Assembly (NCBI GenBank): GCA_051879015.1
Contig: JBJELF010000008.1
Span: 1 to 7,537 of the forward strand
Reading direction: 5' to 3'
Length of the DNA: 7,537 nucleotides
DNA from: JBJELF01 sp051879015
GTDB lineage: Bacteria; Bacillota; Clostridia; Lachnospirales; Lachnospiraceae
A program made the translations under genes and the position numbers. The notes beneath the pieces were generated by a model. The model was given only the letters and a program-made list of their open reading frames with translations. It ran no database searches and had not been told where the DNA came from. How positions within the stretch are numbered: position 1 is the first letter of the stretch; each line of letters starts with the position of its first letter. Below are positions 1 through 6,477 of the stretch, in pieces.

Positions 1-169
1 TTCGTGGCTTCGATTTTGAAAACTCCTGTGAATGTATCTGCCTAACCGGATATACACAGGCAGGGGAGACGATATGGGGCAAGGCACCAATTACATAATC
101 CCTCTCAAAAGGTTCTATGCACCATTCTCCCGCTTGACTCCTAAATCATCTTATCTTGAACATATGCCA
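1..169. other. Unassigned end region, possible gene end or element remnant
   Basis: No gene can be assigned here. On the plus strand a frame open from the edge (position 3) ends with TAA at 96-98 after 31 codons and contains CECICLTGYTQAGETIWGKA. A second plus frame runs from ATG 32 to TAA 179-181 (50 codons, starting MYLPNRIYTG), but no convincing ribosome binding site precedes it. On the minus strand a frame is open from 145 to the left edge (48 codons, including AGEWCIEPFERDYVIGALPH) but lacks a plausible start codon at its beginning. At most one of these can be real. GC over 1-140 is 66/140 (47%), against 50/140 (36%) in the neighbouring lipoprotein gene at 241-380, so the stretch may have a different origin. 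It could be the 3' end of a convergent plus-strand gene or a decayed mobile element. Confidence 0.3.
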
Positions 170-203
170 AAAGCAGCCTAAGAATGTTATCTTAAGCTGC
201 TTT
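170..203 (-). terminator. Intrinsic terminator closing the permease-lipoprotein operon, possibly bidirectional
   Basis: Arms 170-182 and 191-203 pair over 13 bases around an 8-base loop. The only imperfect pair is G-U in minus-strand RNA (A-C in plus-strand RNA), which fits use on the minus strand. The minus transcript has AAAGCAGC at the 5' foot and GCUGCUUUU at the 3' foot, a short U-run. It starts 20 bases after the TAA of the lipoprotein gene. On the plus strand the stem is followed by T-rich sequence (201-220), so it could also stop transcription coming from the left. Confidence 0.75.
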
Positions 204-223
204 ATCATTTTCTTTATTCTTCC

Positions 224-1474
224 TTAGTCTGCTTGTAAAAGTCCACACATTTTCCCTGTAAATCCGTTATAAACTAAATCAATTCCCCATTCTCCATTCA
301 TATAACGTATCACCCAAAAGGGCATCACTATATTTTGAATTGGTCCATCTGCAGCATCAGAAAAATAACTAGCATAACAAAGCTCAATGTCATAAACAGT
401 GAAAACTTGATTCCCCACCAAACGATTTTCCAGATACTTTTTTGCATCTTCCAAAATGAGATTCACATCATAGATTTCGTGATTGTCTTGATACAAATCA
501 CCGACACAAAAGTATTTTTCTATTTCAAAATATGTGATTCCATCCTTAAAACATAATACCATAATATTCCAAGAATCTCTCGGCCACAATTCCGACTCTG
601 AAACAATTACATCCTCTGCTAGTTCGGCATTTCCATACCCGCCCATCGATAATTGAAGCATTCTCCAGGGAAATCCATCCACCCCCCAATGATAAATATA
701 GGTATAATAGTCCTCTTCCACTGTTTCACCAGAAAAAAGTCTATTTTCTGTTGTTACAGGAATACAAGCATACGAATCAGACACTTCATATCCTGTCATA
801 TCCTCAAGTAACTCTCTAATTTGTTCCCCCAGCTCGGCTCCATCCGCAAACTCCAGATTTTCTCGATTATACAAAGGATTTTGTGCATTTATTTCTGCGC
901 CATTATTTCTATCATCAAAAGCACCTATATCATCATAAAAAAAAAGAAGTTCAATCCCAATTACTTCTTTATTTTCTCTATAACCAAGTGTAAACACTAA
1001 TTTTTTTTCTTCCTCAGAAACTTTTGTGATTGCTGGTATTGCACCCTTAATGCTGCTTCTGACCTCATCATTATTTATCGTCATCTTATTCTCATCAAAG
1101 TCAATATCCAACTTTGCTAAAACTTGCTCAAACTCTTGACCAAAAAAAGTTGGATGCTCCATATAACTTTCCACATCCTTAAATTCCTGATGATATGAAA
1201 TATAATAACTATTTAATCCATCTGCATATTTGTCAGATGAAGTTAAATCAGCATCCACGATTATATTTTCTGCTAAATAACCCGTGATATGACTTTGTGC
1301 CTTCTGTTCTTCAGATAATGGTAATATTGTTACAATCTCCTCGACCGTTGTTTCCTTGTTTTCTTCTACGCTCTCCTTTTCATGATTCCCTGCGGTATGC
1401 TGTGCAGAACATCCCACCGTTCCAATCAACACTCCAACTATCATGACCACTGACATCCACTTTCTTTGTTTCAA
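224..1474 (-). CDS. Lipoprotein of unknown function, partner of the tandem permease
   Basis: 416 residues; I do not recognise the family. The start is TTG at 1474-1472, seven bases after an AGGAGG (1487-1482). The first ATG is codon 7, badly spaced from the Shine-Dalgarno, and starting there would lose the basic n-region MKQRKW, so TTG is preferred. Residues 1-21 form a signal peptide (hydrophobic 7-20) ending in T-V-G-C with lipidation expected at Cys22. The box is permissive: Thr rather than Leu/Val/Ile at -3. An acidic linker follows (about 30-50), then a mostly soluble mixed alpha/beta body. Near the end, MPFWVIRYMNGEWGIDLVYN (about 384-403) recalls the strand-rich C-termini of PepSY- or YycH-like extracytoplasmic proteins; this is only an impression. 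The gene lies 56 bases behind the permease gene with no terminator between them, so the two are probably co-transcribed, and the protein may act with that permease on the outer membrane face. GC is low (about 36% at 241-380). Confidence 0.85.
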   Translation of the reverse strand: MKQRKWMSVVMIVGVLIGTVGCSAQHTAGNHEKESVEENKETTVEEIVTILPLSEEQKAQSHITGYLAENIIVDADLTSSDKYADGLNSYYISYHQEFKDVESYMEHPTFFGQEFEQVLAKLDIDFDENKMTINNDEVRSSIKGAIPAITKVSEEEKKLVFTLGYRENKEVIGIELLFFYDDIGAFDDRNNGAEINAQNPLYNRENLEFADGAELGEQIRELLEDMTGYEVSDSYACIPVTTENRLFSGETVEEDYYTYIYHWGVDGFPWRMLQLSMGGYGNAELAEDVIVSESELWPRDSWNIMVLCFKDGITYFEIEKYFCVGDLYQDNHEIYDVNLILEDAKKYLENRLVGNQVFTVYDIELCYASYFSDAADGPIQNIVMPFWVIRYMNGEWGIDLVYNGFTGKMCGLLQAD

Positions 1475-1495
1475 TTTCTTTCCTCCTTTTCTTTA
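1465..1495 (-). promoter_or_regulatory. Translation initiation region of the lipoprotein gene, copy 2 of a twin
   Basis: This 31-base stretch covers AAAGGAGGAAAGAAA followed by TTG AAA CAA. It matches the permease initiation region at 3357-3387 in 29 of 31 positions without gaps, including the AGGAGG, the 7-base spacing, the TTG start and codons 2-3 (Lys-Gln). It decides the start of the lipoprotein gene. Confidence 0.85.
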
Positions 1496-1530
1496 ATGGC
1501 AATTTGAGAAAAATAGCTGTTTTTTCACGT

Positions 1531-3366
1531 TTACTCTAATAAAAGTAATTTTTTCTTAACAATCATTTGATTTGCCGCACAAAACAGAATACCCAATCCC
1601 ATCATAATCAATATCATATTCTTTAATTCATCTGGATTATTGAAATACATTTTCAAATCTAACCATTTTTTTGGTGATAGATATTGCCATATCTTAGAAT
1701 ACCCTCCTGTGTACACAAAACCATCCACTATATCCCAAGCAAGCACCCAGACAACCAAAATCACTTCTCCTAAGTATCGATTAGTCAATCCATCAAAAAA
1801 GAAAATAAACTCTGAAAAAAGAAATCCGGTAAGCAAAAATAAAAGAATGTAAATTCCCAATGCTTGATATGGCTTATAATAATTAATTATCTCCATTTCA
1901 AATGCAAATTTCCTTAAGTATCCTAAATTTTCCATTTTTGTCGCAGACGCTGCCCATACGCTTCCCCAATCATTTGTCCACTCTATGCATCCAATCATAT
2001 TGATAAGGATGAAAAGATGCATCTCCACAACCCACACCACTAACAGAGAAATCATTGTCAATGTTTGTGCATAAGTCCAAATTTTACATCCACTTCTTAG
2101 CCATACAGCTCTCTGCAAGGGATTTCTCAAAGGAAATGCACTTGAAATGTAAATTAAAAAGAAAATTTCAAGTGGACTTGTCAGTATTGCTGCAAACCCA
2201 ACTGGAGGCATCAAAAGCTGATAATCCAAAGCATACTTCACGTACTCAAACATAGCAGAAGAAACCAATGAAAAAGAGACAATAGACAATACCAACCATT
2301 TGGGTGAAAAAATACTCGTCTGCATATTGAATGACCAAACAGCAACCATTTGACGAATGGAATCAGGAATCCACGATTTTTTTATCTCGGTTCTAGTTTG
2401 CTCTTTTATAACACTCTGTCTTACATGAATACAGTGAATATACCTCCCTTTGAAAAAACAAACAATCTTTTGAATACAAGCAAGTTTGATAACCGACATC
2501 TGTTTTTTTCTTTTACCCCGTCTTTTTAACATAAGATAGAGAAATAGAATAACCAAAATAGCTAGCACCATTGTATATACAAAGGCATATCCCAATTGAG
2601 GCAATGCATCCTCCTGAAATAGCCCCCATCCTAAATATCGATAAATTGGCACTGGATGAATGTATCTTGTCCACAGTAAGTCCCAATTAGAGTCAAAATA
2701 CGGCATATAGTAACTAATAATGAAACGCAATAATAGTGGCATGACACTTAAAAAATGATTTTCCTGAATCCAGTAAGAAATAACCAATGTCAATAAAGCA
2801 TAATATGCAGCCTCTAACCCATGATTTAATTCAATTGCAAATAGGAAAACTACTTGCAAACCATTTTGGGATAGAGAAAGGTGATTGACAATTCCATCGG
2901 ATAAAACATAATTTTCTCTAGTAAATGGCATATCCAATCCCCAGTGAGCCACCACATAAAACAGCATATCCCCTAAAAACATACATAGAAATGCTCCAAC
3001 TAAAGTCGTCACCACTTTTGCCACTGCATAGGAAAAATAACCAGAACGAGGAAGTATAAATGTAAGTCGCTTTTGTTTTATGTCCCTTGCAAAAATTGCG
3101 ACGACTGGAAACGCACAAATACAATAGCGAGCCCACGAAAAATAGCTTAAATCTGCAAACATAACACTCAGATATATAATAGAATATTGTCTAAATGCAT
3201 CCATTCCCATAGATTCATACATAAATCCACTGCCTGATTCACCATAAATTAAATTGAAAAACTGAACCGCTCCAACTAATAAAATAGCAATCCAAAACCA
3301 AGGTTGAGTAAATAAGCTTGTCAACTCACTTGTCAATATACCACAATAAGTATTTTTTTGTTTCAA
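1531..3366 (-). CDS. Tandem (fused) ABC-2-like permease membrane protein
   Basis: 611 residues, about twelve membrane segments in two halves of six: roughly 23-41, 78-95, 111-141, 170-198, 203-221, 259-280, then 355-374, 392-412, 428-456, 500-525, 533-552, 580-600. A basic cytoplasmic linker (about 281-330, KRRGKRKK at 281-288) joins them. The halves correspond: ARDIKQKRLTFILPRSGYFS (93-112), the charged loop before TM3, matches the region around PLRNPLQRAVWLRSG (412-426), and each half ends in a hydrophobic helix followed by Lys/Arg. This layout is typical of ABC-2-type permeases of export or antibiotic-resistance transporters, here apparently duplicated and fused. The substrate is unknown. 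No ATPase gene lies in the window, so a partner would have to be elsewhere. The TTG start (3366-3364) follows AGGAGG by seven bases; the next in-frame ATG (residue 49) would delete TM1. Sampled GC is about 34% (41/120 over 1561-1620 and 2221-2280). A different polytopic membrane family is possible, since no signature motif proves ABC-2. Confidence 0.8.
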   Translation of the reverse strand: MKQKNTYCGILTSELTSLFTQPWFWIAILLVGAVQFFNLIYGESGSGFMYESMGMDAFRQYSIIYLSVMFADLSYFSWARYCICAFPVVAIFARDIKQKRLTFILPRSGYFSYAVAKVVTTLVGAFLCMFLGDMLFYVVAHWGLDMPFTRENYVLSDGIVNHLSLSQNGLQVVFLFAIELNHGLEAAYYALLTLVISYWIQENHFLSVMPLLLRFIISYYMPYFDSNWDLLWTRYIHPVPIYRYLGWGLFQEDALPQLGYAFVYTMVLAILVILFLYLMLKRRGKRKKQMSVIKLACIQKIVCFFKGRYIHCIHVRQSVIKEQTRTEIKKSWIPDSIRQMVAVWSFNMQTSIFSPKWLVLSIVSFSLVSSAMFEYVKYALDYQLLMPPVGFAAILTSPLEIFFLIYISSAFPLRNPLQRAVWLRSGCKIWTYAQTLTMISLLVVWVVEMHLFILINMIGCIEWTNDWGSVWAASATKMENLGYLRKFAFEMEIINYYKPYQALGIYILLFLLTGFLFSEFIFFFDGLTNRYLGEVILVVWVLAWDIVDGFVYTGGYSKIWQYLSPKKWLDLKMYFNNPDELKNMILIMMGLGILFCAANQMIVKKKLLLLE

Positions 3367-3387
3367 GTTCTTTCCTCCTTTTCCTTA
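3357..3387 (-). promoter_or_regulatory. Translation initiation region of the permease gene, copy 1 of a twin
   Basis: AAAAGGAGGAAAGAAC is followed by TTG AAA CAA. The AGGAGG (3379-3374) is seven bases from the TTG start. It is 29/31 identical to the region in front of the lipoprotein gene (1465-1495). The strong Shine-Dalgarno supports a non-ATG start here. Confidence 0.85.
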
Positions 3388-3399
3388 TCTGTATAAATA

Positions 3400-3434
3400 C
3401 AATTGCCAAAACCATTTTGGGGTCTTGGCAATTG
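3400..3434 (-). terminator. Stem-loop in the leader of the permease gene, weak terminator or leader element
   Basis: Arms CAATTGCCAA (3400-3409) and TTGGCAATTG (3425-3434) are perfect 10-base complements. In minus-strand RNA the stem extends by G-U, A-U, C-G and C-G to 14 pairs with a 7-base loop. The wobble pair occurs only in minus-strand RNA. The tail reads UAUUUAUAC, not a good U-run. It lies 74 bases after the GH43 stop and only 20 bases before the permease Shine-Dalgarno, which leaves no room for a promoter between them. It may be a leaky terminator of GH43 or a structured leader of the permease mRNA. Confidence 0.55.
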
Positions 3435-3508
3435 CTGCAATAATAACTAAGCTTATTAAATCTTTATGCATAAGCTCAATTACAATTCGTTATTATCAGA
3501 TTCCATTC

Positions 3509-4465
3509 TTATTGATTATCAAAAGAGAAAACTGGTCTGTCATTTTCATCCCACTTTACTTTCATAAGAAATGCATGTCTGTTTGGATTATAAAGAGGAT
3601 CCCCCACAATTTCTATCTCGGTTCTAGCATGTACAACACAAATGTCATTGCCATCCTCATCCTTGGTGAACGAATTATGTCCTGGTCCATAAACATCCAA
3701 TGCACCATCGGATGCACATACTGGGAGTGGTTCTTTGCTCCAAGAACGTGGATCCAACAAATCATCCCCTTCATTCGCAGTCAACATACCCATACAATAG
3801 TAGATACCTGTCTCACTGGCAGAATAAGTTAAGTACAGCTTTCCATTTCTCTTGAGAAGAGCTGGTCCCTCATTTACCCAGAAACCGATACGCTCCCACT
3901 CATAATCCGGTGTAGTCAACAATACCTGTACGGTAGACAACTTGCAGGCTGACTCCATCTTTGCAATGTACAAATTAGAAATCTGTTTACCCACTCCCAC
4001 TTTTTCAGCCCATACAAAATATTGCTCTCCATTCACCTCAAAGGTCGTAGCATCCAAAGAAAAGGCCTCGAAAGAAAATGGATCATCATCAGCAGCCTGC
4101 ATCTTTCCTTTTTCAATCCATGCATCTTTCATAGGATCTAGGCCCTGACACTCCAGCACATAAGGACGGATTTTCCAAATATCCTCTTCTTCGCCACCCG
4201 CAAAGTAAACATACCACTTTCCAAAAATAAAATGTAATTCTGGTGCCCATATATGCTTACTCATTGGACCACTCTCATGCTTTGTCCAAATGGTCACTTC
4301 CTGCGCCTCTGCCAATCCCTGCAAACTCTTAGAACTTCTTAATACGATGCGGTCATAAGCTGGAACGGATGCTGTGAAGTAGTAAGTTCCATCTGTATGA
4401 CGATATACATATGGATCTGCTCTCTGTAAAATCCAAGGTTTACTATAATTAAAATGATTATCCAT
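3509..4465 (-). CDS. GH43 family glycoside hydrolase (arabinofuranosidase/xylosidase type), cytoplasmic
   Basis: 318 residues, a single five-bladed beta-propeller without the extra C-terminal beta-sandwich of longer GH43 xylosidases. Expected motifs are all visible: RADP with the likely catalytic base Asp17; IWAPE (72-76); SLDATTF with the likely pKa-tuning Asp138; VNEGP with the likely acid Glu199; and YGPGHNSF (259-266) followed by HART (279-282), a His-containing strand near the active site. Family members release terminal arabinofuranosyl or xylosyl residues from arabinan, arabinoxylan or their oligosaccharides by inversion; which substrate applies cannot be read from sequence. There is no signal peptide, so it probably acts in the cytoplasm on imported oligosaccharides, consistent with the sugar-binding protein upstream. 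ATG start is nine bases after AGGAGG (4480-4475). The gene follows a terminator and a 320-base gap, so it likely has its own promoter. Sampled GC is about 43% (26/60 over 4021-4080). Confidence 0.93.
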   Translation of the reverse strand: MDNHFNYSKPWILQRADPYVYRHTDGTYYFTASVPAYDRIVLRSSKSLQGLAEAQEVTIWTKHESGPMSKHIWAPELHFIFGKWYVYFAGGEEEDIWKIRPYVLECQGLDPMKDAWIEKGKMQAADDDPFSFEAFSLDATTFEVNGEQYFVWAEKVGVGKQISNLYIAKMESACKLSTVQVLLTTPDYEWERIGFWVNEGPALLKRNGKLYLTYSASETGIYYCMGMLTANEGDDLLDPRSWSKEPLPVCASDGALDVYGPGHNSFTKDEDGNDICVVHARTEIEIVGDPLYNPNRHAFLMKVKWDENDRPVFSFDNQ

Positions 4466-4511
4466 ACTATTTTACCTCCTCACCAATTGGGCACTTAATA
4501 TTAAACTTATA

Positions 4512-4529
4512 TGCCTCGCAAGCGAGGCA
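4512..4529. promoter_or_regulatory. Inverted repeat at the predicted GH43 transcription start, operator candidate
   Basis: TGCCTCGC-AA-GCGAGGCA is a perfect 8+8 inverted repeat with a 2-base centre, GC-rich in very AT-rich surroundings. It directly follows the TATAAT-like -10 (4537-4532) and overlaps the predicted +1 (about 4525), where a repressor would block initiation. If transcription instead starts further upstream, it would form a hairpin in the 5' leader, but no U-run follows it, so it is not a terminator. The regulator is unknown; the centre lacks the CG usual in LacI-family sites. Confidence 0.45.
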
Positions 4530-4531
4530 AC

Positions 4532-4560
4532 ATTATATATATTGATTGTAATTATGCCCG
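4532..4560 (-). promoter_or_regulatory. Candidate sigma-A-type promoter of the GH43 gene
   Basis: On the minus strand a perfect TATAAT (4537-4532) lies 17 bases after CGGGCA (4560-4555), which matches only 3 of 6 bases of TTGACA. Upstream sequence to about 4670 is AT-rich. The weak -35 suggests dependence on an activator, or a different true -35. Predicted +1 is about 4525, giving a leader of about 60 bases. Confidence 0.35.
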
Positions 4561-4571
4561 ATATGATATCG
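4559..4571. promoter_or_regulatory. 13-base dyad overlapping the candidate -35 of GH43
   Basis: CGATAT-G-ATATCG is a perfect dyad of 6-base arms around one base. It overlaps the end of the putative -35 hexamer, where an activator or repressor could bind. It is short and AT-rich, so chance is a real possibility. Confidence 0.2.
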
Positions 4572-4679
4572 CTACCTTAACACATTTTCCGCATTTATTC
4601 AAGTAAATTATTTAATATTACACTAATTAGTTAAATATAGAATGGAAATTGAAATGCAAAATAATGCCCTATGTATAGA

Positions 4680-4722
4680 AAAGAGCCAGCCGCAACATGT
4701 TTACATGTTGTGGCGGCTCTTT
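4680..4722 (-). terminator. Intrinsic terminator after the LamG lipoprotein gene
   Basis: Minus-strand RNA folds AAAGAGCC with GGCUCUUU, then, past a single bulged base, an 11-base inner stem with one A-C mismatch and a UAAA loop. The 3' foot runs into UUUUCU. It starts 63 bases after the stop codon of the LamG gene and separates that gene from GH43. Unlike the other hairpins in the window, its imperfect pair is G-U on the plus strand, so the fold would be slightly better in plus-strand RNA; no plus-strand gene is known to need it. Confidence 0.8.
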
Positions 4723-4785
4723 CCATTTAATTATAATCGCTCTCTAACACCATTATGATAGTGCCTGCGACACATTATCCTATTA

Positions 4786-6366
4786 TTAGTTCTGGATATC
4801 TACGCAGCTGCTATCAACAGTCAAGCAGAAATACAGATCTCCATCTACCTCGATACCAGTATACTTCTGCTGATAAGTGGTACCAGCAAGAGTAGTAACG
4901 TCAGCAACAACATCAGCTGTCTCGCCATTGTTAGTAACAGTTAATACTACAGTTGCACCATTCAAATCAGTACCGAATGTATCCCAATTCCAGTTGCTCT
5001 CAAGTGTCCAAGGAAGAACACCACTACCGGTATCACCAGCTGCATTCCAACCAAAGTTATCTGCACGAACAACTGCATACTCCTTGTAATCAGCGTTAGC
5101 ATCTGCACTGTGAGCATCTGCTACGTTCTGAAGAATCACTACAAAGTTATTCCAGTTTGCTGCTTCCTCACCATGATAGTTTACGAAAGTCTTGGTAACA
5201 GACTCACCAGCAGCAACAGCCCATGTATCGGAGAACTCAGACCAAAAACCAGTAGAGAAATCTACTGCACCAACAGCAGTACCAGTAATATTTACTTCAA
5301 CAGGAGCAGGCTCAGCCTCTGCCTCGCCACCTTCAGCAGCAGGCTCAACGGTCTCAACAGTTGGATCACCCAAAGCATACAAACTAGCAACCTGACCAGC
5401 AGTCAAAGCAGTGTCAAATACATACAAATCATCAACATAACCCTTGAAAATGGTATCCCAGTAGTTTACACCGATGTTGAACTCGAACAACTCATCATCG
5501 CCAACTGCTCTCATGATTTCTGGAGAGAATCCGCCGTACTCATTTGTCAAGCCCTCAGATACCAACATACCATTCAAGTACATAGAAGTACCAACACGTG
5601 GAGTCTCAACACCATTCTCATCAACGAAATTGTAAGGCTCGCCAGTGACAGACATGGTTACCATAACCCATTCTTTCTTTCCATGAATTTCATCATCATA
5701 AGCTGCAATCCATGGCCATACAGCAGACTCAGAGTTTCTGTTCCACAGAACTGGGAAAATCTTTGCCTGCTCAGCGCCCCACTCAGCCTGAGTAACATTT
5801 ACCCATGCAACACCCATCTCAGCATCGGATGCACCGATATTGTGACCGAATGTAACAGTTGGTCCAAGAGAAGCCAAACGTGTTGCATTAATCCAGAAGG
5901 ATACGGTATAAGCATCGGTACCAGTTGGCTCAATATCCAAAGATACACCATACTTACCATCTAAATATAAGCATCCATCCACTGGACCATTACTGTAAAG
6001 CAGTTCAGCATCCGCATCAACGATGGAGTAAGTAGCACCATTTAACAATGGATTTGCAAGATCCTCATCGGTCTTCGTTCCCTGAGTAATCGCTCTGATA
6101 CCTTCCTCATCACCATCAAATGTAAAGTGATATTTTGCTTCTGGCACTTCCTCTGGGTCAGCCAAAGTCCAGAAACGAGAATCAGCAGTCTCTCCTTCTG
6201 TAGTAGCAACTTCTTCTGTGTCTTCTACTGTAGTAGCCGCAGTATCCTCTGCACTGGTACCTGCTGTGGTAGTTTTGTCATTATTGCCAGAGCTAGAGCA
6301 TCCAGCCATCATGGTAGCAACCATAGCTGCACCCAATACAAGACTCATAATTTGTTTCTTTCTCAT
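4786..6366 (-). CDS. LamG/concanavalin-like surface lipoprotein with Trp-rich C-terminal module
   Basis: 526 residues. ATG start is ten bases after AGGAGG (6382-6377). The signal peptide MRKKQIMSLVLGAAMVATMMAGC gives lipidation at Cys23. A Thr/Glu/Asp-rich flexible tether (about 24-63) lifts the domains off the membrane. Residues about 72-335 form a LamG-type jelly roll (Laminin_G_3-like): VSFWIN (155-160), KEWVMVTMSV (231-240), SMYLNGMLV (261-269), and the hallmark end YVDDLYVFDTAL..QVASLY (310-330). An acidic Pro/Ala/Glu linker (334-356) leads to a C-terminal module (about 357-526) rich in Trp (375, 382, 405, 440, 453, 459, 461) with NVADAHSADANADYKEYAVV (415-434); it looks like a beta-sandwich carbohydrate-binding module seen beside polysaccharidases, but I cannot name the family. 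No glycosidase active site is evident, so the likely role is surface glycan capture beside the sugar ABC transporter and GH43. Sampled GC is about 46% (110/240 over 5221-5460). The protein could instead be a degenerate GH16-like enzyme, which I consider unlikely. Confidence 0.87.
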   Translation of the reverse strand: MRKKQIMSLVLGAAMVATMMAGCSSSGNNDKTTTAGTSAEDTAATTVEDTEEVATTEGETADSRFWTLADPEEVPEAKYHFTFDGDEEGIRAITQGTKTDEDLANPLLNGATYSIVDADAELLYSNGPVDGCLYLDGKYGVSLDIEPTGTDAYTVSFWINATRLASLGPTVTFGHNIGASDAEMGVAWVNVTQAEWGAEQAKIFPVLWNRNSESAVWPWIAAYDDEIHGKKEWVMVTMSVTGEPYNFVDENGVETPRVGTSMYLNGMLVSEGLTNEYGGFSPEIMRAVGDDELFEFNIGVNYWDTIFKGYVDDLYVFDTALTAGQVASLYALGDPTVETVEPAAEGGEAEAEPAPVEVNITGTAVGAVDFSTGFWSEFSDTWAVAAGESVTKTFVNYHGEEAANWNNFVVILQNVADAHSADANADYKEYAVVRADNFGWNAAGDTGSGVLPWTLESNWNWDTFGTDLNGATVVLTVTNNGETADVVADVTTLAGTTYQQKYTGIEVDGDLYFCLTVDSSCVDIQN

Positions 6367-6477
6367 AATTAAAAATCCTCCTTAATGATTAGTTGGGCAG
6401 AAGACATGGCTCTCTCACCCATTGCACCATCCACACAATCCGTCAGCTGCTGCTTTCTATTATGTAGACAGTACATA

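Noticed and set aside
1454..1456. ATG at codon 7 as start of the lipoprotein gene
   Set aside because: It lies 25 bases from the AGGAGG and would remove the basic n-region of the signal peptide; the TTG at 1474 has ideal spacing.
3440..3496. Nested AT-rich inverted repeats (ATAATAAC/GTTATTAT and AGCTTAT/ATAAGCT)
   Set aside because: The arms are short and AT-only or nearly so, with unequal spacers, so chance pairing is likely; no separate feature is claimed.
3425..3832. 135-codon plus-strand frame over the end of GH43
   Set aside because: It overlaps GH43 catalytic-domain coding sequence in antisense, has no convincing ribosome binding site, and its product has no recognisable features.
5110..5964. 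284-codon open frame on the plus strand inside the LamG gene
   Set aside because: It is antisense to a gene with a clear signal peptide, domains and ribosome binding site. Its product is Cys/Ser-rich with no domain pattern, as expected from the mirror frame of a codon-biased gene.
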